This document shows positions 55,163 through 63,090 of a stretch of 64,000 nt of DNA, piece by piece (within the stretch, counting starts at the first letter, position 1; each line of letters opens with the position of its first letter). The position numbers were made by a program, and so were the translations under genes. The notes below the pieces were generated by a model. The model saw only the letters and a program-made list of their open reading frames with translations. It was not told the origin of the DNA and did not search any database. This DNA is from Whitmania pigra (Eukaryota; Annelida; Clitellata; Hirudinida; Haemopidae): NCBI GenBank assembly GCA_021613335.1, contig JAJTWR010000475.1, positions 1 to 64,000 of the forward strand, in the 5' to 3' direction.

Positions 55163-56337
55163 GATGGTTTCTTGCGTTGGCGCGCGGCGTGGAAGGCTTC
55201 GGCGAAAGCGTCGCGAACGGCTTTGGCATCGAAGCTGCGCCCGGCCTGCAGGTCGCTCAGATACACCACGGCCGCCCGTCCGATACCATAGACCAGCGCC
55301 GAAGAAGCGGCGGCATTGAGCGCGCCGCCCAAAACCGTGCCAGGCCCCGGAATCAGCTTGATCGCTTCGCGCACCCCATATTGCACGGCAAAAGCAGCGC
55401 CGGTCCCAAAGCCAATGGCGCCGGCAAACTGCATCAAGCGCGCTCTGTCCCACTCGACGTCGTAACGGCCCGCCAAAGCGCGCAGCATCAGGGCCAAAAT
55501 CGACGCCAATCCGCCAATTCCGGCCACCGGAAACGGCAGCGCGCCCGAGACCCCGGCCGCCGCCGCATAACCGGCGATCACCCCATGAGCCCGCGCCCCG
55601 ATCCGGTCATATCCAGCGCGGGCCTGCCCGTGCCAAAAGCTCAATCCGACCTGTTTGAGCGCCTCGTACAAGGCATCGAGACCATAGTCCGCCGGGGTAT
55701 AGCCATCTTCCGGCAAGGTGAAATCGAGCGGCACGAAAATGGGCGCCACCCCTGGCACATCGGCAAACGCGGCGCGCATCTCGCGCAGCGCCAAGCGCAA
55801 CTCAGACGGCAGGTCAAGCAGGCTATCGTCGGCATCGGTCCCGCGATAAGGGTAGGAAGCGGGATGATCGGCGCCTGTTGGATACAATCGATGCAACCCG
55901 GTTTGCGCTACCAGCACGGGCCAATCCGGCCGCTGTCGGCGGATCGCCTTGACTTGAGCCAAAATCGCCTGCTGCTTTCGATCGTCGATCTTCATGACGA
56001 CGAGCAGGATATGGCTTTGACCGGCGGCAAAAGCGCAATCTTCCGTCGGGTCGTACTCTGCCTCGCCCAAACCGCGCGTATCCATGAAGCGCAGGACCGG
56101 CGCTTCGTCCGGCCAATCGTAGATCTGCGACTGGCGGGTGCAGGGTTTGTAGCCAACGCCGATGGCGGCTCGCGGGTCGCCGGTCAAGGCGGCCACGATC
56201 GAGGTTTTCCCCGCCCCGGTTTTGCCCAACAGCCACAAGAGCGGAGCCTCGGCAAGCGAGCGGCGATGAAGATCCTCCGCCATCCGATCGTCGCCGCTGG
56301 CCAGCCGCGCCCATAAAGCGTCGAACCACCCCCTCAT
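55159..56337 (-). CDS. GTPase with C-terminal DUF697 membrane domain
   Basis: 392 residues. The N-terminal G domain has P-loop LLWLLGKTGAGKTSIVAALT, G3 FMDTRGLGEAEYD and a G4 position reading VAQTGLHRL instead of the usual (N/T)KxD, so nucleotide specificity may differ. The C-terminal part (~240-370) is the DUF697 region with hydrophobic GVIAGYAAAAGVSGALPFP and IKLIPGPGTVLGGALNAAAS. The stop overlaps the next GTPase gene (ATGA), so the two probably form a pair. Confidence 0.82.
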   Translation of the reverse strand: MRGWFDALWARLASGDDRMAEDLHRRSLAEAPLLWLLGKTGAGKTSIVAALTGDPRAAIGVGYKPCTRQSQIYDWPDEAPVLRFMDTRGLGEAEYDPTEDCAFAAGQSHILLVVMKIDDRKQQAILAQVKAIRRQRPDWPVLVAQTGLHRLYPTGADHPASYPYRGTDADDSLLDLPSELRLALREMRAAFADVPGVAPIFVPLDFTLPEDGYTPADYGLDALYEALKQVGLSFWHGQARAGYDRIGARAHGVIAGYAAAAGVSGALPFPVAGIGGLASILALMLRALAGRYDVEWDRARLMQFAGAIGFGTGAAFAVQYGVREAIKLIPGPGTVLGGALNAAASSALVYGIGRAAVVYLSDLQAGRSFDAKAVRDAFAEAFHAARQRKKPS

Positions 56338-56353
56338 CGCGCCTGCCTTCGCG

Positions 56354-57457
56354 TTACAGATGCAACCCTCTCAAGGCTTTTGCCACCATGTCATCGGCCC
56401 GCTCCATAATTTGTCGCTTCCAAAGATCGGTTTCAACATAGAAGGACTCCCGCAGCGCCTGTTTGATCGCCCGTCCACGGTCGTCCAGACTTGCCGGCGC
56501 GACGCCATCCCGGACATGCAGCCAGTTATCGGCGCGCAAGGCGCGTAAAACCCGGTCGAACGGGAGAGTGCCATATTCCAGCGCAATGGCGGTGATCGCG
56601 GCGTCGCCCGGCGCGCTGGCCTGCAAGCCGTTGCGCAAGGTGCCGGTCACAGACGTTGAGATCGAATCGCCTTTTTGCGACCAGGTAACGTCGTTACCGT
56701 ACCAAGCGCACGCCCGGCGATATTCCGCCTCCAGATCAGGAGCGCCGGCATAGATCGGTTCGCCATATCCCGGCGGCCCCAGGCCGGTATGAAAATCGAT
56801 CAGAGCAACTTGCCTGGCGCCTTGACAATGCCGTTGCGCCAGCTGGCAGAACAACATATGCGACCAGGTAGGCTTGTTGCCGCCATAGAACAGGCCGTCG
56901 GCATGGCGGTATTGCCCGCCAACCGCCGCCGCTTGAAAGGCGGCAAAGCCGTTGCTTGCGATCCACTCTTGCAAGGCGGCATCGGCCGCCGCCATGCCAG
57001 GGCCGTCCCAATCGGGCGGCAAAAGCCAGCTATGCAGCAGATCGTAACCGCGATTGTCCGGCAACGGCGCGGCAAAATCTTGAAAATTGCGGTTGAGATC
57101 GACGTTTTCTTCCGTCACCCGCCGACCCCAGGCAAAGCCGTAAGGGTTGATGGCATGAATAGCGACGATCGCCGTATCGGGGGGCGGATTGGCGATCCGC
57201 CCTTGGCGAATCAACCCAACCAAGCTGCCCGAACCGCAATACCCCTCGATGCCGTGGGTGCCGGAGTTGAGCAGCAGCACGCATTTGGCCCGTTCGGGGC
57301 CAAAGCGGACAATGTCGGCGGTCAGCTCCTCGCCATCGGGACCCCGGCAGGCGGGATTGACGAAACTGTCGAAACTCTTGCCGGCGTCGCGTACGGCGGC
57401 GCGAAATTTATCGCGGGCTTCGGCATAGCTGGCGGCAAAAAAAACACGCGCAGTCAT
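56354..57457 (-). CDS. DUF2817 / M14-like metallopeptidase family protein
   Basis: 367 residues. Zinc-ligand-type motifs of the M14 fold are visible: LLNSGTHGIEGYCGSGSLV (HxxE) and ALIDFHTGLGPPGYGEPIY (His). NPYGFAWGRRVTEENVDLNR and ALEYGTLPFDRVL complete the DUF2817 signature. No signal peptide, so cytoplasmic; the substrate is unknown. It lies 6 bp upstream of the DsbA-like gene's stop in the opposite reading order, that is, downstream in the same operon. Confidence 0.85.
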   Translation of the reverse strand: MTARVFFAASYAEARDKFRAAVRDAGKSFDSFVNPACRGPDGEELTADIVRFGPERAKCVLLLNSGTHGIEGYCGSGSLVGLIRQGRIANPPPDTAIVAIHAINPYGFAWGRRVTEENVDLNRNFQDFAAPLPDNRGYDLLHSWLLPPDWDGPGMAAADAALQEWIASNGFAAFQAAAVGGQYRHADGLFYGGNKPTWSHMLFCQLAQRHCQGARQVALIDFHTGLGPPGYGEPIYAGAPDLEAEYRRACAWYGNDVTWSQKGDSISTSVTGTLRNGLQASAPGDAAITAIALEYGTLPFDRVLRALRADNWLHVRDGVAPASLDDRGRAIKQALRESFYVETDLWKRQIMERADDMVAKALRGLHL

Positions 57458-57463
57458 TTAGGA

Positions 57464-58213
57464 TCAGGCTTTCTTACGGATTGCCGCGATGGCGGCGCGC
57501 AAGGCGCCCGCGTCAATCGCCCCGGGGAGCAGCGCGTCGCCGATGATAAAGGCGGGCGTGCCCTTGATGTCAAGCGCGCGGCCCAACTCCATGGTGCGCT
57601 GTAAATGCGCCAGCGTCTGCGGCGTTTTCATATCGGCGGTCAGCTTGGCGGTATCGATTCCAAGGCCGCGCGCCATTTCCGCGATCATGTCGTCGCTGAA
57701 ATCGCCGCGCGCTTCCATCAACCCTCGATGCATCTCAAGCCCCTTGCCCTGTTTGGCCGCCGCCAGAACGGCGCGGGCGGCTTGCACCGATTGCGGCCCG
57801 AGAATCGGGAACTGCTTGTATACCAGCCGGATATGGCCGTCGCTTTGTACCACCTCTTTGACCGTGGGATGGACCGCTTTGCAATAGCCGCAGCGGTAAT
57901 CGGCGAACTCGACCACGGTGACATCGCCCTTGGGATTGCCCTCGACGATGTCAGCCAGGTCACGCTCCAGCTGATCGCGGTTGGCCGCCAGCAGCGAGGC
58001 AACCCGCCGTTCCTGCGCGGCCTGCTGGCGTATTTCCATGGCTTGCAAGGCCTCCAGCACCAGTTCCGGTTGATCGCGCAGCACTTCGCGGATCAAGGCC
58101 TTGATGGATTCCTTTTGGGACGGCTCGACCGGCGCCGGCATCTGCGCCAGGGCAGCTGTGGCCATCATCGCGAGTGTCATCGCCATCCCCGGCAACCGAA
58201 GCCGAAACGTCAT
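57464..58213 (-). CDS. DsbA-family thiol:disulfide oxidoreductase
   Basis: Periplasmic protein (249 residues) with a signal peptide (GMAMTLAMMATAALAQ), an N-terminal helical extension (IKALIREVLRDQPELVLEAL, the Com1/ScsC-like type), then a thioredoxin fold with active site FADYRCGYCKAVHP and cis-Pro loop IKGTPAFIIGDAL. It probably oxidises or isomerises envelope protein disulfides. AAGGAGG precedes the ATG. It overlaps the M48 protease gene (ATGA). Confidence 0.9.
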   Translation of the reverse strand: MTFRLRLPGMAMTLAMMATAALAQMPAPVEPSQKESIKALIREVLRDQPELVLEALQAMEIRQQAAQERRVASLLAANRDQLERDLADIVEGNPKGDVTVVEFADYRCGYCKAVHPTVKEVVQSDGHIRLVYKQFPILGPQSVQAARAVLAAAKQGKGLEMHRGLMEARGDFSDDMIAEMARGLGIDTAKLTADMKTPQTLAHLQRTMELGRALDIKGTPAFIIGDALLPGAIDAGALRAAIAAIRKKA

Positions 58214-59571
58214 CGCCTATCCTCCTTCTCCTGCCGCAAGGCCTGGGTTTCGATATCTTGCGCCCGCATCCAGCCAGCGGAACCCTCCGGCAGGAGACGC
58301 ATCGCCCGCCGGGCCTGATCGCGGGCATCGCGATGGCGGCCTTCCAGTATCGCCTGCTCGGCCAGGGCCGTCGCCGTCATGCCGATCTGACCGTCACGGC
58401 CATAAGCCACCGCCATGAGCCGCCATAACTTCGGCATCTCCTGTTCGACGCGCGCGGCCTCGTTCAGATTGGCGAGAGCCGAACGCAACAATTTCGGATC
58501 GTCCTGATCCAGCTGCACCTGAGCCAGATCCATGCGCAGCAACGCCGAGGTCGGAAGCAATTCCACCGCCCGTCGATAAGAGGCCAGCGCTTCGCGCGAG
58601 CGGCCGTTTTCAAACAGCATCTGACCGCGCAATTCATGAAAATAGGGGTCTTCCGGCTTTTCTTCGATCAGGCTGTCGATTTCGCTTAAGGCGCGCGGCA
58701 GATCGGGCGTGCGATAGGCGGCCACCGCCCGGGCATAGCGGGCTTCCAGGCTGGCGTCGCTTTCGGGATAGCGGCGCAAGGTTTGAACGGGCGGCTCCAA
58801 AAACGCCGCCAGCTTGGCCCGCACCCGCCGGAAAGCCTGGTTATGTTCGGGTGGTATCGCAACATCGCTATAGCGCGAGCGCGAAACGTGATTGCGCAAG
58901 AACATCACCCGTTCCTGCGTGAGCGGATGGGTGCGCATGTAAGGATCTTGCCGGCTGGCCGACAAAAATTCCTGATTGGCGAGAATTTCCATGAATTCCA
59001 GCATCCCGCGCGCCGATTGGCCAATGGCGTCGAGGTAGGAGATCCCCGCCTGATCGGCGGCATTCTCCTGGCTGCGGGTAAAAGAAAAAAACTCGCGCTG
59101 CGCCATCGCCGACCCGGCCATGACTCCGCCCATCAGCGCCTCGCCCTGGCCCGAGACCGCCGCCGCCGCCCCGCCAAGCACCATGGCCAGCAGCGAGGTG
59201 ATCAGCGCATGACGGTAAGCTTCGGGTAAGCGGGCAAGATGACCGCCGGCGATATGGCCCGTTTCGTGGGCGACAACGCCCATCACCTGCCCGGCATGTT
59301 CGGCGCGAATCAGCAAGCCGGTATGCAGGAACAGATTCATGCCGCCGGCGACGAAGGCATTGAGCGTACGGTCATTGACCAGCACAATGCGCACCGCATC
59401 GGGATTGAGGCCGGCTGCGCTGAAGAGTGGCGCTGCGAGCTTGCGGATGGTATTTTCCGTTTCCGCGTCGCGTACCAGGGCAAGACCGCGCGCTTGGGCC
59501 AAGACGGAAGTCTGGCTTCCGCCGGTCAATATTGCCAGGATCGTGACGACACTCAATAGACGTTTGAACAA
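58210..59571 (-). CDS. M48 family zinc metalloprotease with TPR domain (BepA-like)
   Basis: Periplasmic protease and chaperone (453 residues) related to BepA/YfgC, which helps outer-membrane protein and LPS-transporter assembly. It has a signal peptide, then VNDRTLNAFVAGGMNLFLHT, the zinc motif VVAHETGHIAGGHLARLPEA and the third ligand in SQENAADQAGISYL. TPR-type repeats fill the C-terminal half (FHELRGQMLFENGRSREALA). It heads a three-gene leftward operon with the DsbA-like and DUF2817 genes and is divergent from the GGT-like gene, 79 bp apart. Confidence 0.9.
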   Translation of the reverse strand: MFKRLLSVVTILAILTGGSQTSVLAQARGLALVRDAETENTIRKLAAPLFSAAGLNPDAVRIVLVNDRTLNAFVAGGMNLFLHTGLLIRAEHAGQVMGVVAHETGHIAGGHLARLPEAYRHALITSLLAMVLGGAAAAVSGQGEALMGGVMAGSAMAQREFFSFTRSQENAADQAGISYLDAIGQSARGMLEFMEILANQEFLSASRQDPYMRTHPLTQERVMFLRNHVSRSRYSDVAIPPEHNQAFRRVRAKLAAFLEPPVQTLRRYPESDASLEARYARAVAAYRTPDLPRALSEIDSLIEEKPEDPYFHELRGQMLFENGRSREALASYRRAVELLPTSALLRMDLAQVQLDQDDPKLLRSALANLNEAARVEQEMPKLWRLMAVAYGRDGQIGMTATALAEQAILEGRHRDARDQARRAMRLLPEGSAGWMRAQDIETQALRQEKEDRR

Positions 59572-59650
59572 GGACTACTCCGCGTTGGCGATATCTAGAG
59601 CTAAGGCACTGAACGGGCGCCGTCAATCGCGCTCCTTTCGGTATCACGCC

Positions 59651-61192
59651 ATGAATGTGGCGGTTTTGAGTCTGCTGGCCTTTTTGCCGGCCTGTTCGCT
59701 ATCCTGGCCCGCCTTGCCAAGCCTCAACCGCGCCACCCCTTTTGCCGGCGCTGTCGTTGCCGACGAACCCAAGGCGGCCATGATCGGCGCCGATATGCTG
59801 ACGGCGGGCGCTACGGCAGCCGATGCCGCGGTTGCAACCTATTTTGCCCTGGCGGTGACCCTGCCGGCCAGCGCCGGCTTGGGCGGCGGCGGCGTCTGCT
59901 TAGGCTATGACGCCAAAAGCAACAGGAGCGAGGCGATCGATTTCATGCCGCGCGCAACCGCAGGCGGCGGCATGACGGTGCCAAGCGCTGTACGCGGCAT
60001 GGCGATCGTGCACGATCGCTGGGGGGGGCGGATATCCTGGCCGCGACTGGTGACGCCGGCTGAAATTTTAGCCCGCAACGGCATGCCGGTTTCCCGCGCC
60101 TTGCATCAGCAAGCCGGCAACGCCAGCACAATGGCAAGGCTGGATGGCGATGCGTCGCGTATTTTCCTGTCAGCCGCCGGAAAGCTTTATCCCGAAGGGG
60201 TCATTCTTCGCCAGATCGATCTTGCCAGCATCCTGGGACGGATTGCCGCGCGTGGCGGCGGCGAGTTCTATACCGGTCCTTTGGCCCACCGGATCGTCGA
60301 TGCCGCCCGGCACAGCGGTTACGATCTGAGCTTGACCGATCTGCGCAACGCCATACCGCGCATCGTGGCGCCGGTTACTATCGCCTTGAGCGCACAGCGC
60401 CGCTATTTTCTAGCGCCGTCGCCGGTCGATGGCAGCGCGATCGTCGCCGATCTGCTGGCGATGCTGGCTTATGGCAAATTCGCCGGACAAGAGCTGCAGC
60501 ACCGGCCGCATCTGATGGCCGAAGCGCAAGCCCGCGCTTATGCCGCCTATGCCAGGCGCCTACAGGGCAACGCGGACGCTGCCAACGCCGATGCGCGTGC
60601 GGGGCAGTTGATGGCTGATTTTCGCCCCGACGCCAACAGCGCTCCGGTTGGCTGGAGCATTCCGGAAAAACGCCTGCCGCCTGGCGCCGGGTTCAGCGTC
60701 GTCGATAAGGCGGGAAACGCCGTATCTTGCGCGTTTACCATGATGGCGCCGATGGGAAGCGGCCGGATCTTGCTCAATACCGGCATTCTGGCAGCGCCGC
60801 CGCCTGACGGCGAGGTTGCATCGCTGATCCCGCTGATCGTGGCGGATTCGGTAAAAAAACAGGCTGTCATTACCTTGACCGCGAGCGGCGGGCGCGCGGC
60901 GGCGGCGGCGGCGGCGCAGGTGGCCATGTCGTTGACCGCCGAGGAATATCCGCTGGACGATGCGCTGTATCGACCGCGTATGCTTGCCGATGAGGGCGGC
61001 GCGCTACGCTTGGAGCCCGATGCCGGCGACAGCGCCGCTGTTTTGCGCGAACGAGGCCATGTTCTGGTCATGACGCCCGATCTTGGCCGGGTCGATGTCA
61101 TTTTCTGTCCAACCCAGCCCGCCTTGCCAGGCGGTTGCGCGCGTCTTGCCGATCCGCGCGGCGCCGGTTTGGCGGTCGCAGCACAGCGGTGA
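59651..61192 (+). CDS. Gamma-glutamyltransferase-like lipoprotein lacking the usual nucleophile motif
   Basis: 513 residues with a lipoprotein-type start (LLAFLPACS). GGT-family features are GADMLTAGATAADAAVATYF, LPASAGLGGGGVCLGYD and GRIAARGGGEFYTGPLAHRI. The small-subunit start, normally TTH(F/Y)SVVD with Thr as autocatalytic nucleophile, reads PGAGFSVVDKAGNAVS here, so the Thr is absent. Typical autoprocessing and glutathione hydrolysis are therefore doubtful. ATG at 59651 is chosen for the lipobox; no strong ribosome site is visible. Its partner or substrate is unknown. Confidence 0.8.
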   Translation: MNVAVLSLLAFLPACSLSWPALPSLNRATPFAGAVVADEPKAAMIGADMLTAGATAADAAVATYFALAVTLPASAGLGGGGVCLGYDAKSNRSEAIDFMPRATAGGGMTVPSAVRGMAIVHDRWGGRISWPRLVTPAEILARNGMPVSRALHQQAGNASTMARLDGDASRIFLSAAGKLYPEGVILRQIDLASILGRIAARGGGEFYTGPLAHRIVDAARHSGYDLSLTDLRNAIPRIVAPVTIALSAQRRYFLAPSPVDGSAIVADLLAMLAYGKFAGQELQHRPHLMAEAQARAYAAYARRLQGNADAANADARAGQLMADFRPDANSAPVGWSIPEKRLPPGAGFSVVDKAGNAVSCAFTMMAPMGSGRILLNTGILAAPPPDGEVASLIPLIVADSVKKQAVITLTASGGRAAAAAAAQVAMSLTAEEYPLDDALYRPRMLADEGGALRLEPDAGDSAAVLRERGHVLVMTPDLGRVDVIFCPTQPALPGGCARLADPRGAGLAVAAQR

Positions 61193-61364
61193 ACCGGAAT
61201 AGCGGCAAGTTTCATCGTCTTTTAGCGCGAATTATAGACGCACCTCTAGACGCAGGCTATTGCCTGCTTGCCAACGCGGCTGACAAGCCTTTTTAGTACC
61301 AGGAATGGAAAAGACCGGACCCTGAATGAGGAATCCGTTGTCGTAATTATGGAGGAGGTCACGC

Positions 61365-62414
61365 ATGAAACTCAGCCTGTTCTCGCTTCTGTTGAGCGCG
61401 AGCATCGCCGCCACCAGCCAGGCTTGCGCCGAAACCCTGCCGCGAACCCAGCTGACGATCATTGGCGGTCTGAGCAATCTTTCAGCCTACAAGGATTTCG
61501 AGGCGCCGTTTTGGACCAAGACCATCCCGGAAAAATCCAACGGTCAGGTGACGGCAACGATCAAGGGGTTCAACGATATCGGTTTGAAGGGGCCGGAACT
61601 GATGCGGCTCATATCCCAGGGCGTGGTGCCGTTCGGCACAGCGCCATTATCTTACTTCGCCACCGATAACCCGATCAATGAAGCGATCGACCTTCCAGGC
61701 TTGGCGCCCGATATCGCAACCGCCCGCAGAGTAACCAAGGCCTTTGAGCCGGTTTATGAAAAATTCTACGCCGATGGCGCCAAGGTAAAACTGCTAGGCA
61801 TCTCAACCTATCCGGCTCAAGTCATTTTTTGCAATACCGAGATCAGGAATCTATCGGATCTGAAGGGCAAGAAAGTTCGCACCTCCAGCCGCACCCAGGC
61901 GGAATTCATCGCCGCTTTCGGCGGATCGAGCGTCACCATGGCTTTTGGCGACGTGGTTCCGGCGCTGCAGAACAAAGTGGTCGATTGCGCTATCACCGGC
62001 TCGCTTTCCGGCTATTCAGCCAAATGGTATGAAGTCTCCACTCATCTGCTCGCCCTGCCGATCAATTGGACCCAACCGATTCATGCCGTCAATCAAAATA
62101 CCTGGGATAAACTCGATCCCAGCGTTCAGCGGTTTCTTCAAACCCATATCGCCAGATTGATCGACGAAATCTGGGAGGCGGCCGCCAAACAAACGCAAGA
62201 AGGGTACGATTGTAACGCAGGCGTGCCATCCTGCCCGTTTGAGATTAAAGGCAAGATGACGCTCGTGCAGCCGGCCGATGCGGACAAAGCGCTGCTCGAC
62301 ACGGTGCTGAAGGAAAAAATCCTCCCTCAATGGAGCGCTCGCTGCTCGGCTGACTGCGTCGCGAGCTTTAACGCTACCATCGGCAAGGAATTGAATCTGA
62401 CCGTCCGCCAGTAA
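61365..62414 (+). CDS. dctP: TRAP transporter solute-binding protein
   Basis: Periplasmic binding protein (349 residues) of a TRAP system that imports carboxylic or related acids. A signal peptide (LSLFSLLLSASIAATSQACA) precedes the mature protein. LSDLKGKKVRTSSRTQAEFI contains the conserved Arg that usually binds the ligand carboxylate, and NKVVDCAITGSLSGYSAKW follows. Three extra cysteines lie near the C-terminus. GGAGG precedes the ATG. The first gene of a dctPQM operon. Confidence 0.9.
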   Translation: MKLSLFSLLLSASIAATSQACAETLPRTQLTIIGGLSNLSAYKDFEAPFWTKTIPEKSNGQVTATIKGFNDIGLKGPELMRLISQGVVPFGTAPLSYFATDNPINEAIDLPGLAPDIATARRVTKAFEPVYEKFYADGAKVKLLGISTYPAQVIFCNTEIRNLSDLKGKKVRTSSRTQAEFIAAFGGSSVTMAFGDVVPALQNKVVDCAITGSLSGYSAKWYEVSTHLLALPINWTQPIHAVNQNTWDKLDPSVQRFLQTHIARLIDEIWEAAAKQTQEGYDCNAGVPSCPFEIKGKMTLVQPADADKALLDTVLKEKILPQWSARCSADCVASFNATIGKELNLTVRQ

Positions 62415-62469
62415 ATCCAGTAAATAATGAATGAACCCGCGGCATGAAAAGCTGAAAAGGGAGAGGGAC

Positions 62470-63090
62470 GTGACAGGAACGAAACTGGCATCGTTTATCT
62501 CAAACCTCGTGCCGTTGGCCGAACGGGCGGCGCGCCATGCTGTTTATGCCAGTGGCGCGCTTATGATCGGCAGCATCTCGTTGATCGTTTACGATGTCAT
62601 TACCCGCAAGCTCTTTGGCTGGTCGACCGGCGGTTCCGATGAGATCTCGGGCTATGTTTTCGCTATCAGCACATCCTGGTCTTTGGCGTTTACCACCTTG
62701 CACCGCGTGCATGTGCGCGTCGATCTGCTCTACCAGCATCTTCCGGTACGCCTCTCGGCATTGCTCGATTGGTTGGCGCTGGTTGCCCTTGGCGTTTTCA
62801 TGGGCTGGTTGACCTTCTATGCCTATGGCGTTGTCGCCGGTTCGATCGAACAAAATTCCCATGCCAACACGCCGCTTGGCACGCCCTTGGTTCTGCCGCA
62901 AGGCCTATGGTTCGCCGGCTTGGTTTTCATGTGCCTCATCATGGGCCTGTTACTGCTCAGAGCCTCGGTGGCGCTCGTTACCGGCGACATCGCCGCGATA
63001 AAATCGCTTGCCGGCATTCGCACCGCGCAAGAAGAAGCCGATGAGGAAGTTGCCGCCGGCGAACGTCTGATCGAAGGAGAGCGCGGATGA
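62470..63090 (+). CDS. dctQ: TRAP transporter small membrane subunit
   Basis: Four-helix inner-membrane protein (206 residues) that couples DctP to the large permease. SIVDVITRK-type sequence (IVYDVITRKLFGWSTGGSDE) and FTTLHRVHVRVDLLYQHLP are typical of DctQ. GTG at 62470 has GGGAG 6 nt upstream and is preferred; ATG at 62431 would add 13 charged residues. It overlaps dctM by four bases. Confidence 0.88.
   Translation: MTGTKLASFISNLVPLAERAARHAVYASGALMIGSISLIVYDVITRKLFGWSTGGSDEISGYVFAISTSWSLAFTTLHRVHVRVDLLYQHLPVRLSALLDWLALVALGVFMGWLTFYAYGVVAGSIEQNSHANTPLGTPLVLPQGLWFAGLVFMCLIMGLLLLRASVALVTGDIAAIKSLAGIRTAQEEADEEVAAGERLIEGERG

Noticed and set aside
61252..61267. GCAGGC-TATT-GCCTGC hairpin as a terminator for the GGT-like gene
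   Set aside because: The stem is only 6 bp and no T-run follows; evidence is too weak.
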